62,000 nt of DNA from positions 249,170 through 311,169 of the forward strand of contig MNCI01030702.1 in the NCBI GenBank assembly GCA_015680685.1, given 5' to 3'. This DNA is from Gnetum montanum (taxonomy: Eukaryota > Streptophyta > Gnetopsida > Gnetales > Gnetaceae). The notes under the pieces are model-generated. The model had not been told where the DNA came from and did not search any database. It was given only the letters and a program-made list of their open reading frames with translations. Within the stretch, counting starts at the first letter, position 1, and each line of letters starts with the position of its first letter. The translations under genes were made by a program, and so were the position numbers. This document shows positions 12,481-25,357 of the stretch, in pieces.

Positions 12481-12805
12481 CCACACTTATGGTATAATTT
12501 GAATTTATTGACATAAATATTAAATCAAATTTGTGATTAATTATCAATTACTATTTAATAACTACCATGTACATGGATTTATTTTAGTGTTAGCCAACCC
12601 TATTGGTACATCCAAATTGTCAAATCCTTTTATTATACTCCCCCTCTTTTGTAGGATGGGGCCTACACTACACTTAGCATATAATGGAAATTCATTGACA
12701 TGAATACTCAATCAAATCATTACATCAATAATCAATTACTATTTAATTAATACCATGTGCATTGATTCATTTTAGTCTTAATCAGCTCCTATGGTACATC
12801 TAAAC
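12481..12805 (+). repeat. Imperfect tandem duplication of about 140 bp
   Basis: The block at about 12481-12620 recurs at about 12667-12805. Shared words in the same order include ATCAATTACTATTTAAT, TACCATGT and GGTACATC. Differences are substitutions and small indels, so the duplication is old. No coding function is seen. Confidence 0.6.
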
Positions 12806-14193
12806 CTACCACCCAAAAATTAACATCAATGTTAGAGTTTTCTTGAAAACATCTACTATTTTGGAGGTATAAAATTCCAGCAAAGAAACAAAAACTCTTC
12901 CTCTCCTATTAGATGGATCCTACAACAAAAATCAAACAAATACATCTTACTGGGAGGGTAAGTCCATGTCATCTAAGGTGTTCATCATCAACCAACCATA
13001 CAACGTGATGCTAGCTCCTTTCAACATACATTCACATAGCCAAACAAGACACACAAAATTAGCATTGAAAGGGGAGACTTAACACATGGCTAGGCTCATG
13101 CAACAAGACTCAATTGTGGCCTTTGAAAGAAGCATGACAAGCAATTGACATTCACTTAGCACATGACTTGGTAATTTTCATGATTATTTTCACATAAAAG
13201 TCATCCAAGTCAACTAAAACGATAAAGAGAACTTAAAACCAAAAAAAATACTCTTACCATGAGCTCACTATGACCATTACCATAACTCATGGTTAATCAA
13301 AAATTAACATTGGCAACAAGAGGATCAAAAATAGTACTTTTAGTCCAACCACAACCTATGGTTAATCCATCATCTACTTGTCATGGTGTATGTTTGCAAA
13401 AATATAGATCAAAAGCATAAATTAAGATTTTATAATGACCAAAACCTAACCATGACTTATCTTTTAAGAAAACAACCTGTGGTTGACCTATGATCTATAA
13501 AAAGGGCTAAATTTACAAATGACATAGGCTCAGTGTTACAAATGAAAGATTTTCAATTGACCATGACCGAACCATGACCTATGGCTTAAGACCATGACCT
13601 TATCATGACTAATGAACAACATTAGCATCTCATCATGACCCATGGTATATTTGTGATTTTGGCAAAAAAACTGATTTGGTTGAAAACCAATACTAAACCC
13701 TCAAACATTCCGAGATCAATAAGGAACATTAACAATACTTTTAAGCAACATAATAAACAATCATGTGCTACTAAAATGAAGGAAAAACACTTGAAAATCT
13801 TAAAATCAAGACAAAGGTAAAAAACTACAAATTGATCAAATTCAAGAAAGACTAGGAATTTTAGCAATTATACAAAGCCCATTGGAACATATAATAAGAT
13901 GATTGTAATGGCATCAAATTTATAGCAAATATGTAGTACTTATGCCTAGAATATGAGAAACATAAAATTAATACAAAATGGTCATGCTTCCAAAATCACA
14001 ATAATGTATAAGAAAATTATATAATTACATGACTAGAAAAATAGAACATAAAATCACCACATTGCTATTTGTGAAAAGCAATATCCTATCCCAAATATAT
14101 AAAATGCTCATGCATAAATGTTAGCAAAACCTATAATCCTAATGATATTGCATGAAACCCACTAAATTATGAAAATTATAATAAATTATGTCA
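12806..14193. other. AT-rich flank with degenerate ATGACC-type short repeats
   Basis: From about 13255 to 13650, words such as ACCATGACCTATGG, ACAACCTATGGTTAATCC and AACCTGTGGTTGACC recur at irregular spacing, like a decayed minisatellite. No gene is seen in the rest. Position 14194 starts the target-site duplication of element D. Confidence 0.4.
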
Positions 14194-14198
14194 AGTAT

Positions 14199-15094
14199 TG
14201 ATGAGTCGTGGATTGGCGACATTGACAAGGCCTCCTCGACTAAGCCCTATCAACTAGGCCCCATCGATGCATCATTTCATGCGTTGATGTGGCCTCATCG
14301 ATGTAGGGTCTATTCTTGCCTATAAATATGTGCCAACCTATCATGTTTAGGCATAATTCATTCATAGTTGTAGCAAAGCTCTTGCAGTCCTTCCATTCAA
14401 AAGTTAGAATATTTTTCTGAGTGCTCACAATAGGAGTCATTGAGTGTACAGATCTTTATTTGAGCATTGTTGTACTTGAGCATGATAGTATGTGTAGCAA
14501 TAAAGATGAGCTTCTTGATAAGCTTTGCAACATTCTAGATAGCCTAAATATTTTATTCATGCATTTAATGTTTTTAGTCATTTATTCAATGTTCCTCAGT
14601 AACTAAGCTAATTAAATAATTAAGCAAGATAAGCTAAATAGCGATTAAGTAAACACATAAGTACAACTACTTCCAGCATGTGTGACATTTGGTAATCCCA
14701 GCAATGCTTAAGGCTTGATAACCCAACAACATTATATGTGTTCAGGATGTGTATGGCAAGTGGAACCAAATTCTTATGTTAGGACTAGTTGAACAATAGT
14801 TAGCTCATTAGATTAATGTAGGTATTAAATTAGTTTATTGTCAATTTTGTTTATTTCAAGCACTAAAATCATAAAATATAAAATGAAAAAAATTGTGTGC
14901 CTCAATTACACTTAAACCATACCCTTGAGCTTCACAAGTGTAGTTGTGAAGACAAGAAATGTCCTCAATGTAAAAGTTTACTTCCTAGAGAACTAGTGCA
15001 CTAGAAACTATATAGTCCACAAAATTCAACCAGATCATGAATGAACACTTTGTGATTCATATGGTTGGGCATAGGGATACCTCACTGCTCATCA
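14199..15094 (+). repeat. 5' LTR of element D (896 bp)
   Basis: Begins TGATGAGTCG and ends GCTCATCA. U3 carries repeated TCGATG and AGGCC(C) words. TATAAATA lies at 14321-14328 and AATAAA at 14499-14504. It pairs with 48330-49213. Its U3 is of a different class from that of element A. Confidence 0.95.
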
Positions 15095-15095
15095 T

Positions 15096-15113
15096 TGGCG
15101 CTGTTGCCGAGGA
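15096..15113 (+). other. Primer-binding site of element D, tRNA-Asp type
   Basis: The sequence tggcgctgttgccgagga differs from the tRNA-Asp complement by two transitions, one at a CG. It follows the LTR end by one base, exactly as in element A. Confidence 0.92.
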
Positions 15114-15241
15114 CTCTTTCTATTGAAATGTGCACTATCTAGGATTAGTGAATATTAATATTATTGGATGAACCCCAAGGTCAACATCATTCTCAAATTA
15201 TATAATTAGAAAAGAACATCGATATTTTATTTGTTTGCAAA

Positions 15242-17500
15242 ATGTCTTCTTCTCATAAGCATGAAGATGTCAAACCGTTGGTCCCACAATAGTGCACGCT
15301 GATATATACTCACCCAGATGAGTATGTGCTTGATTTCACCTTCATCTTACACCAGGATGAACAATTACAATGGCGTGATATGGAAGGCAACATTGTAATG
15401 CATCTCGATCAATCTATGCCTATGATGCTGCTTCAAGCTCTTATGAAGTTAGGCATCCATGATCTTCAAGAAGAGTACATTGTACATGATTACAACTACT
15501 AGGACAATCATCCTACTAAAACACAAGGCCAAAGAGATTGACACCAAGAGAAGCAACATGAGTTTGTGAAGGGGAAACGATTCAACAATCACTTGTTCTT
15601 ACTAAACTAAGATGATAATGAGGATCCTTTCTCTGGAGGCTCTTAGCATTACTAATGATGGGGGTGTGAACCTAAATCTACATTGCACTATCAACAAACT
15701 AGGTTCCATTAAAGATGGCAGTCAAGGAAAGGGCTCACATAAGCATCAAGATGATAAGAAACCTAACAAACATGGCCATGAGAACCAAAAGGGAGTTGGC
15801 AGATATCGTGGTGGTGGAGGTCCTTCTCTCACTTCATCCTCTTCATCTGCATCTTCTTCTTACTCTTCTTCTAGTTCTAAAAAATTTTGTAGAAGGAATA
15901 ATCATAATGAAGGTGAGTAGCAAGATAATAATATTGATCACCATGCCCACAATAATTGAAGGGGTAATAGAGGACGTCATTGGCGACAATGAAATAATGT
16001 TGATGATGAGCCTCTACTGGAAACTCAAAGGATGCTTAACATTGCAAAGGTAATCAAGATCTCAACTAGGCATGTGAAAGATAGTCGGATCAAGTGCTTA
16101 GACATGAATAATATCTCAAGATTTGAGGGTGAATATAACTTTAATCCACAAAAACATCTATAAGCCTTTCACGATGCCTACATCTTACAAAACATAGAGA
16201 ATGCTAGGTAGAAATTGAAGCTATTCCCCTAGACACTCATCAAAGAGGCAAAAAGCTTGTACCAATCCTTAGAGCTGAAATCTATTCACCAATGGAGTAC
16301 AATGCTCGAGCTATTCAATGATAAATACCATACATACTCCAAAGTGTCCAATCCGAGAAGGTAAATCCAAGGCTAGAAATAAGGAACACATGAACCCTCG
16401 GATGCCACCATGGATAGATATTATTCTCTCTTACATTGATGCCTTGGTCATGGTTATTCTCAGAGAGAATAACTCCACCACATCATAAATGGGCTCAGAG
16501 CAGAAACCAAAAGAACTCTTGTGGCTTATGCCCAAGGGAGACTATCCAAACTAAGAGTTCATTAGATACAAAGGCTGATAAAGTAGGTAGCAAAAGAAGA
16601 AGGTAAGTTGCAAAAAAGGGAAAGTGCAAAAGAATATAATAAGGACCCTTCCATTAGGAAAAGGAAGGTTCGATTTTGTGATGAGGAGGAGTCACCACTC
16701 AACAAAGTGATGAATAGGAAAACCTTGCCCATCCAAAAATCTATTTCCAATATTTTGGCAAAGGTTGATAAATTATGGAACTCTTTGGATGAAAAATTCC
16801 AAACTACTATAAAGATTGCTAAAGAATCCAACCAGTAGAATAGTAATTGTAATTGTAGGAGGTAGAAAGAAGTTGAACATGCTTACCATAGAGGTAAGGG
16901 CAAAGCTACTATAGTAGAAGTTGTGAAGATAGATTCTGATGATGATGTTGGATGTAACATTTGTCAATATGAACATCTAAAGGGATGTTGCTTTATGGTG
17001 TCACATTTACAAGAGTTCGGAATGTACACAATGAATCCTCGACTAGCACAAAGGCAAGCACCTAGATGATTTCCTTACCCTCAAGGAAATCCAAGGTAGT
17101 TCCACTAGCAAAAACAAGATTACTATCTAAGTGGAGCTCCACCACAACCATATGAGCAATACCAGCAATGGCACCAACCACAATCATGAGAACTACCACT
17201 ACCAAGATAGCAGTACCCTTATAGGAAACTAGATTCATATGGGTACTATGTTCAACAACCCATTTCTCCATGAAGTCCTGGCAGCCACACCTCATTCTAG
17301 CATCACTATTACCCTATACAGTACCATCAAATTCATTCACCATATACTTGAGGGGAGCACACATATCCATACCATCCTCTGCATTTTTCTACACACATTC
17401 CTCCATCCTCAATCTAGTTACCTCATGCTCTGTCCATGTAGGGAAAAATTCCCTTGATAGTTGCAAGAAAGAAATGCTATGAGGGTTGTAAATTTACAAC
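15242..17500 (+). pseudogene. gag: gag pseudogene of element D
   Basis: An ATG at 15242 opens MSSSHKHEDVKPLVPQ and a readable acidic N-terminal part. A Ser-rich low-complexity run lies at about 15820-15890. The capsid-like core reads RFEGEYNFNPQKHL near 16110, then MLELFNDKYHTYSKVSNPRR at about 16300-16360, colinear with the gag of element A. A lysine-rich segment at 16600-16840 precedes the knuckle CNICQYEHLKGCC at about 16953-16991. A Pro/Tyr/Gln-rich tail follows. Stops and frameshifts occur throughout; several sit where element A keeps Gln or Trp. Confidence 0.8.
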
Positions 17501-17659
17501 TAGCTTTTTAGCCAAGTGGTTTAGAAAATTGATCCAGGAAATGACCATTTTTCTAATCTAACAACCCTTCCAAACCCTCACAACTTACTGCAGCTGGTCA
17601 CCCTATATCTCCAACACCCTCATCCTCTGCATCAAACACATTCAAGAGTCCTTCAAACC

Positions 17660-18440
17660 AAATGTTGGCTCAAATATGCACTATGATGCTAACTCATGTT
17701 ATTTTTTATTGGATCAAGGTTGGCAACCTTCCCATGAAACAATTTGACCTGGGAAGTCCTCTTATTTACTTGCAAATCGTAGGACATGAGCCATGCAAGG
17801 CTCTTCTTGATTTTAGTTTCAATGTCAATCTCATCTCCTATGACATGTATAAGGCCTAGGACCTACCACCTCTTAAGAAGAGCAATATCCATTTGGAATT
17901 GGCAAACCAATCAATCACTATCCCTTTCGAATTAGTGGAGGACATCATGACCACAATTTGTGGGTGGTCTTATCCTACCAATTTTGTTGTGATCAAGGTA
18001 GAAAACTGCACAAGTGACTTCCCATCATTATGAACATGCATGGTTAAGCACTATTGATGCATGAATGGGCATCAGGGACCTCTCCTTGGAAATCTCCAAG
18101 GAAAATGAATTTGGATGGCTTGAAAAGAAATGAGTCCCATGTATCATATACAGCGATAACGGGTGCAATTATGTGCAGAAAATTTGATCCATTAAAAGTA
18201 CATTCCTTAAAGCATGCAATCAGTGTGCACATGAAATTGATATCCAAAAGTGCCTATATACAATAGCCATAAAACAATAGGACACCCAATGGCTGATACC
18301 TCTAATAGCAGCACATTATGCATGGAACCCACTAAGATCTTGACATGTGCCTATGTTGAAGGCATAGATGAACTTAAGAAAGTTCATCACCAACTCTTTG
18401 ATGATGAAGATGATGATAGTTGTTGGGGAGAGTTGTAAAT
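17660..18440 (+). pseudogene. Aspartic protease pseudogene of element D
   Basis: Frame 17662-17859 gives PLIYLQIVGHEPCKALLDFS then FNVNLISYDMYK. This is the pattern of the retroviral-type protease active site in Athila-like pol, where the family has D-L/S/T-G-A-S-x-N. Here the catalytic triplet has become DFS, so the enzyme is dead. Degenerate linker sequence toward RT follows, including an acidic stretch near 18400. It continues colinearly into RT at 18450. Confidence 0.75.
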
Positions 18441-18449
18441 CCCTGATAA

Positions 18450-18905
18450 TTTCAAGCTAGAGCCCCTAGAGTTGAAAGATCTACCAGCCTAGGAGTATGC
18501 ATTTTTAAATAATGGTAAGCTAGTCATAATCAATGCAACTCTTGCTCTCGAACAAAAAGACAAGCTATTGAAGGTGGTCAACAAATGGCCAACAACCTTC
18601 GCTTGGTCATATCCTAAGTTGACTAGAATCGATCTAAGGATATGCCAACATCATATCTACACCAACCTGGCCATGAAGCCAAAAAGGCAACTACAGAGGT
18701 GGCTGAACCCCAAGTTGAAGTAGATCATCAAAGAGAAAATAGAACAACTCCTCAAGATGGGGTTCATCTATTCTATTATAGATAGTGAGTGGGTTAGTCC
18801 ACTCATAATTGTGTCAAAGAAAGATGGTGAGTGGTGGCTTTGCATTGACTTTAGGCTATTGAATATGGCAACATTAAAAGATCATATTCCATTGCCATTT
18901 GTGGA
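18450..18905 (+). pseudogene. Reverse transcriptase of element D, N-terminal part (split by F)
   Basis: Reads as the start of a Ty3/gypsy RT: NKWPTTFAWSYPKLTRIDL near 18600, then MGFIYSIIDSEWVSPLIIVS, KKDGEWWLCIDFRLLN and ATLKDHIPLPFVD to 18905. The frame stops at the target site of element F; QVLDTISWHYYYSFLDGYSG resumes at about 38184. The five bases gtgga are duplicated at the break (18901-18905 and 38179-38183). Two stops interrupt the upstream part. Confidence 0.9.
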
Positions 18906-20547
18906 TGAAACACCACCAAATTTAGGCTCCAAGGTCTTAATTGCAAGTTTTTCTAAGTGTCAAGACTTGGCAAATTTTTTCTAAGTGTTGAGACTATGCT
19001 CCTAACTACTAGGACTATGCTTCAAAGCATAGTCAGCATAGTTGACACAAATATTTTAGATTTATAAAATTTTTCTAAGTGTCAACAGCAAGTACACAAT
19101 TTTCTAAGGGTTGGACTACACTTTCCCTAACAATACTATGCTCTAGAGCATAGTTAGCACACCAATGGCTAATTTTTCATATTTTCCTAACTGTCAAGTC
19201 AAGAGCCATCAAGCTCACTTGGCATGGAAAAAATAGCTTGGCAAAATTTCTACTAGAAGTTGTTAAGCATGCTTGGAATGGAAAAAATAGTTTGGAAAAA
19301 TTTCTAATTGCTGCACTACACTTCTCACTACTAAGATTATGCTTTAAAGCATAGTTAGCATAGGATGCACAAGGACACCAGTTTTGCAAAAAGGTTTTCT
19401 AATTGTTGGACTATGCTCTAGAGCATAGTCAGCGTAGTCATGTAGAACTACCTCTAGAAGCCTCCAAAAATAAGCACCAATCTTCATCTTAGCTCCAGCA
19501 TTCCTTTGGTAAGCAAGATTAGCAACTTGCACTTCTTTTGCATCCCCAATTTGTCCCAAAATTGTACATATGCTCAACACCACTCAAGAGAGTAAATAAT
19601 GTAGTCCTAGAACATAGTCTCCAAAACTGCACTTTTTTCATTGTTTTAAAGTATATTGTAGTTTTTCTGGCACTTACACATGTAGTCTTGGCAATGTAGT
19701 CATAGTCTAGTAATTTCACAAGGTCCATTGAAGCACACTAGTAGAACACCATTTGCTTCAGTGGGAGCATAGTTGGGGCTAGCGTAGTCTCCACTACCCC
19801 TCTACCACATGGCACCCAATCTGCAATTCATGACAACCCTAGCTCTATAAATACCCCAATGTTTCACATTTTAGGGGTTGGCATTTGAAGCATCTAGCTA
19901 GCAAATTTTCATTTGGAGCACTCTAGCATTCGAGCACACTTGGAACTTTGGTAGAAACCGTTGCACACCATTGTAGCACCATTGCACACCTCCTTGCACA
20001 TCGTAGACCACCACAGCCCATAGGACACCACAGCAACCAACTAGGCAAGCCCAAACTTCATGGTAGATGTTATTCTTCATAGCCCAAACACCATGAGACT
20101 GTGACTGTGATACCTACTACACCTATTTGTACACCACATACCTCCTCACCTTTTTTGTAGTTAATTACACTCCCCCCTATTTGGGGTGGTGCCAATTTCT
20201 CTCTCTCTCACTCTCCATGCATTTTTGGCATTTTTACTCATATTCTAGCATTTTATTAGCATTTTTTATTATTTTTCTACATATATTCATGCGTTTACAT
20301 CCTTGTTTTGCACCAAAAACCTCAACTATGCTCACCCTATTTGACACCATGGATGTTGCAAACACCATGCAAGCCATTTAGATCCATTTTAGCGTAACAC
20401 CCCATAAGTCCCAATTTGATTGACAAGACCATTTTGGGCACCCTCCTCCTACTTCTAATAAGCCCTCATGCAAACATGGGATCAAATATGTACAACCGTA
20501 GACCTCTCAATGTACTGTTCCAACCTCTAATGTTTTCGATCGCTACA
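18906..20547 (+). repeat. 5' LTR of element F (1,642 bp) with four U3 palindromes
   Basis: Starts TGAAACACC and ends GCTACA. U3 contains a near-perfect palindrome at 19013-19034, the perfect 20-mer ACTATGCTCTAGAGCATAGT at 19135-19154, TATGCTTTAAAGCATA at 19338-19353, and a perfect 22-mer at 19409-19430 that extends the 20-mer by one base each side. A TATA-like CTATAAATAC lies near 19846. The 3' LTR carries decayed versions with more CG, suggesting an ancestral core CTACGCTCTAGAGCGTAG. Confidence 0.93.
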
Positions 20548-20570
20548 GTTTTCTAACACTAGAAGGAGGG
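20548..20570 (+). other. Probable primer-binding site of element F
   Basis: GTTTTCTAACACTAGAAGGA follows the 5' LTR. It resembles the TCTGGC-CTAGAAGGAGGG type after G-to-A changes. I do not assign the tRNA. Confidence 0.5.
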
Positions 20571-20962
20571 CCTCCACCATTTTCTTCTGTAGTCTCCCTT
20601 GGTTGTTGCCTTGCATGCTCTTTGCACTCATGTGTAGATTGGTCCTTTTCATTAGTTCTAGTGGATCCCACTTGACAACCACCAAAGCATATATTTTACA
20701 CTTCGCCAAATTTTGGGCACTCAGCAGAGTGTAGCCAGTCCCCAGTGTAGGTAGCGTAGTCAGCTTTGAGCGTAGTCCAAGAGTTAGCCATTTTTTCGAC
20801 AATTTACACTTAGTCAATTTTTTCTATGTTTTTCTACACTTAGCCATTTTTTCAACAATTTTATACTTATCCATTTTTTTCTAAATTTTCACACTTACCT
20901 ATTTTTTCTAGTTTCTTCTCTCCCTTTTGCATCTAGTAACTCTTGTGTTCCTTCTTTGCATC

Positions 20963-23620
20963 ATGAATCCCAAGCAACCTTTGACCTCTACTTCAAGTGC
21001 AGTTGTTATTCAGCCTGTTTAGCAAGAGATCTAGATTGCCCACCCTCCTAGTCCTATCCTAGTAGAATAAAGGTAGTCTTTTAGGTTACGCAACCTACCT
21101 CCTAAGTACATGGTGCTCAATGATGAGCAATATAACTTTGTTTGTGCAAAGCTCTAGGCAATTTTGTACCTAGAATGCTAACAAATAGATGCCAAATGTA
21201 GTTTTGAGCTTATACACCGAAACAAGAGGGAATGGTTCCCTTCTGCTATGGACTTTATTCCACTCATAGAGCCCTACTAGTGGATGCTAGAAAACCTCAT
21301 CTAAAACATCCATCGTGAGGTAGGGACAAACTATGAGGACCCCCTACAAGAGGAGTAGGATGAATTTGAAGCTTGATTTGAGCATGATGACTTCTTTTAC
21401 ACCTTATTCTAGTGAATAACATCCACTTTCATTCCTCCACTGTCTCGCCAATCTATCTTCTTGAAGATAGTTGTCAGTCAGATGTCATTGCCCAATCCCA
21501 TGCCCATGGTGGCGACCAACCAAACATTGCAGATGCAGTAAGATGTTACACTTACTTTTAGCTTTTCTTTTAGCTTACCCTTCATCATACCTTCATAGAT
21601 CATTCAATTTGTTTATTCTATTTAGCTTATTCAACTTGTTCAGCCTGTCCAGCCTTCTGTACAATTAACCGATGCACCTACACAACCTTATGTGCACACC
21701 GTGCACATTTCTCAGTCACATACAACTTAGGTGTTGTTCATCCCACCTATCATGTTAGCACCCTTCACAATGGTCTAATCCATAAACATGTGGTAGGGGC
21801 CAGGCACTCTGTTCGTCGCATAGCCTACGCAACAAGCATCACATGTGGTCTCATAACCTAAAGCTAGGTTTTGGGCCATCCAAATAGGATAGTAGGCATC
21901 ACAACCAATGCTGCCCATCACAAGTCTAGATCAAGCATTCCAGCTTATCCAAACTCTCACTAAAGAGGTCAAGTGGCTCAAGGCCACCTCCTCTAAAATA
22001 ATCCATGTGATGGACTTTTATTAGGACGATCCAATCAGTCTTGTAGTTCTAGCACTGGCACTGCCCACCAAGGTCCTATTACATTAATTCACCAAATACA
22101 ATGGTGAAGGGGACCCCAATGCCCATTTGGTGACCTTCTAGTATAAATGTCTCTTACTGTAGGCATGGCCACATGTGATTATCTATGTGTTTGCCATGTC
22201 CTTAACCAGCAAGGCATTAGATTGGTACTGTGTGCTCCCCAGGGCCTCCATTTCTTCTTTGGAGGAGTTTCTCATCCAATTTGTCACACACTTCAAGTAT
22301 AACTTGAAGCCTAACGTGATCCTAGATTAGTTGATGCAAGTTAAGTAGGGCCACTTAGAGCTCGTTCAAAAATTCATTCAGGGATGAAGTACATCACTTA
22401 ATGAGATTTGTGAGCCTATCGTGAAGACACACCTGTTGGCCATTTTCAAGGGGGTAGTGAACAACTTCATTAAGTCAAAGCTATATTACTTTGCCCCACA
22501 ATCCTTGAGCCAAGTGTTTGCTCAAACCAAAAGCATTCAGGATGCAATAGAGGCTAGCAAGGATCTAGCCTACAAAAATTTGCACGCAAAAGGACAAGGA
22601 CAAGGCAAAACAAGCAACCACAACTATAGTAATAATGGCCAATGAGGCTAAGCTAGACAACACCAAACCAATGGCCAAGCCACCCAAGGCCCCAGCCAAC
22701 AACAATAAGGCATCTTGCTCTAGTACCGTGACAAACAACCAGCCCACATTGGTAGTGGCCACTGTAGTAGCTACCTCGAGGCCTAACCTCGAGTGCAAAG
22801 ATTGTTCAAAGTACACACCATTTCCCATTAAGCAGTTGGAGCTCTTAGACCAACTACTTCATGTTGGATGCATCCAATATAAGTAGATGTCTAAGGACGC
22901 TTACAAGTGGCACAATCAATATTATGAGCTCCTCAAGAATACTTTAGCTACACTACCAAACAAGCCTTCAATCCCTAAGCATTTTAGATTGGAATAGTTT
23001 TGCTAATATCATCAATTATAGGATCATGATATAGATTTTTGCATGGCTTTGCAGGACAATATACAATGCAACCAACCTAGTACACCCCCCAAACCAGTCA
23101 ATGGAGGTTTACAAGGATCCTCTTAATGTGAGCGGTATAAGGCACATCATCAATGCTATCAGCGTTGATGACGATTCAGAACTAGTGTACAAACCATTTG
23201 TCGTTCACGTACCCTCTGATGATGTTGGAGCCTCCTCATCCTCAACTAGTTTAAGAATCCCTTTCATTATTAAAGCACCATCTTGGACACCCATAACATC
23301 CTTTGGAATCAGGGTTCCACAGCATGTTGCAACAACAACCACCCAATCACCCTTTATCGTAAGGGTATCGCAACATGTGGACTCTCCACCCATTCAGAGT
23401 TTGGTGGTGGAAAATGCGTCAATCCCTACTTACCCAAGTCCCGATCCTATAGCCAACACCAATAGGCAATCAAGATGGCAACCCGAGAGGCCCAACAAAT
23501 GCCTCACTAACCAAATGCTTTGGCAACAGTGAGAATAAAGGGAATAAGGCCCACCAAAGCCCATCCCTTTGTCCTCTGTCCCCATGGCCGAATCAACCGA
23601 GAAGGCCACAACAAGCAACT
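20963..23620 (+). pseudogene. gag: gag pseudogene of element F (Tat type)
   Basis: ATG at 20963 opens MNPKQPLTSTSSAVVIQPV. A disordered Pro/Ser/Gln-rich N-terminal half follows. The retrotransposon gag core is at about 22080-22640: an NGEGDPNAHLVTF-like start, MSLTSKALDWYCVLPRASIS then SLEEFLIQFVTHFKYN, and FAQTKSIQDAIEASKDLAYK. The C-terminal FC-YHQ-DHDIDFCMALQDNI near 22998-23060 matches the Tat-lineage YCxxHxxxGHxxxxC knuckle with a few losses. Stops are frequent, mainly TAG. The readable tail is Pro/Ser/Thr-rich and runs to about 23620. Confidence 0.82.
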
Positions 23621-24029
23621 AACAGTGGAGCACTAAGGCTCTAAAATAAGCAAGGCAAGTAAAGCCTAAATCCCCTCCATGAGATATCTGTCTCTTGGGT
23701 CGCATAGAGGAGATGAAAGCCAACACCAAGATAGCAAACAGTGGTAAGGACTTCCTTGACCCATTAGCATAGGTCAAATAGGCTTTGAAATAGAAAAATA
23801 TAATACTAAGCTTATTTGACCTGATAATGACCTCCTTCGCCCAACATGATGCGTTGGTTCACATGTTGACCTCTATTCTTGTCACAGAGGACATCTCAAT
23901 GCATAAATAGTCCATCCATGCTATGATGTTGCCCCCTACATTGCAAGAGTCGAGTTCAACACCCCTGGTGTTTTGTGATGAGGTAATCAAAATGGACCCT
24001 AAGAAGGGTTAAGTTATTACTATGTTAAT

Positions 24030-24660
24030 GTTCATCACAATCTGCATTCGGCAGTGTAGAATATATAAGGTGCATGTCAACGACGGGGTGACAACCAATG
24101 TCATCCCATACATAGTCGTTTATAAGCTAGATCTTGCTGATCAAATCAAACCAATAAAAACAATATGCCTAAAATATTTCAACAAGTCACGTGTTGTCAT
24201 GAGGGGAACAGTCACAATAGCCTTTGTCATAGGGGAGGAATTCCCCACCACTGTAGAATTCATTGTCATTAAGGAGATGCCCGGATTCAACTTAATCTTG
24301 CGTAGGCCCTAGCTTGCCTAACCACAGGTCATCTCCTCCCCAATACACCAAGAAATCCACCTTTAATATGAAGGTGGTAAGGTTATCATTTATGATGACA
24401 ATGTAGCCCCTCTAACTGTCAGCAACATTGACACTGAATAAGGGTCAAAAGTGGAGTTTCCCAATGACATGCCTCCTATGAAAGATGAAGGTAAAACATG
24501 TGAGGCATACCAACTTGAGGAACCAAAGTGGAGTTTGCGCTTTGACATAGCTAAAGAAGATCAAGGCAAGTACCGCATTGTACCATCCAGGCCCTACACG
24601 TCCCCTAACCCACATTAGATTAGGAAGCAACTATGCGACTAAGGGATCCCCTTAGTCCAA
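24030..24660 (+). pseudogene. Aspartic protease pseudogene of element F
   Basis: The frame at 24022-24312 gives VNDGVTTNVIPYIVVYKLDL, then IAFVIGEEFPTTVEFIVIKE and MPGFNLILRRP. This is the Tat-type protease: active-site D-G followed by an N-I/V-I helix and ending in the L-I-L-x-R-P block. The usual DxG reads NDG, so catalysis is doubtful. The reading continues degenerately to about 24660, where pol coding sequence stops for 6.5 kb. A PR-RT break of this sort is where Ogre elements carry an intron. Confidence 0.78.
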
Positions 24661-25357
24661 TGTGTGCTAAGTGCCTACCTGCCTCCACTTCTACATACTT
24701 TTCCCATTTGCATTTTTCTTGCATTTTATATTTAGCTTAGTTATTTCCTTTTTTGCATTATTTTCCTTATTACGCATTTATTTCTTTTGTTTGTGTAGTT
24801 TCACTTAGTTTACATTTTCGCTTACTTAAGTCTAAAATACACAAAAATCATAAAATTCAAAATTACAAAAACAATGGCTTACGATGACCTTAAACTAGCA
24901 TTACATGTCCTGAAATGGCCTAAAAATATTGGCATGGTCTGCCATGACCTAAAATTTTCAATGTCCCTTACATTACGTGGCTCAAAAAGGCCTTAAACTA
25001 GCACACAACCTACCATGGCCCTAAATTGGCAATTTGTTTCCTTTCATCGCATGGCTTGAAATGGTCTTAAACTACCACTGGGGCCTGGGATGGCCTAAAA
25101 ATACCAATGCATGCTTTACACACGTGGCCCAAAATGGCCTAAAACTAACAATTGCTATGGCCTAGTCACATCAAATCATCGCATCATTAAACACATAATA
25201 AATAAATGTAAAAGTCTACTCATCATACACTTTCTATAGCAAAATGTCCATTTCAACTCATAGCAATCATAGTACATAGCATGATCATCCACACCATATA
25301 GCAAAAATACATTAAAAATGCAAAAATGCCCAATAGCAAGGCTACATTAGGATATGC
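24661..25357 (+). repeat. Untranslated segment with GGCCTAAAACTA-type minisatellite
   Basis: T-rich sequence followed at about 24880-25165 by a decayed tandem array. Words such as GATGACCTTAAACTAGCA, GGCCTTAAACTAGCACA and GGCCTAAAACTAACA repeat every 30-60 bp. The same core is found at about 31000-31090 and 34698-34986, so it brackets the antisense gene and recurs after integrase. Confidence 0.65.
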
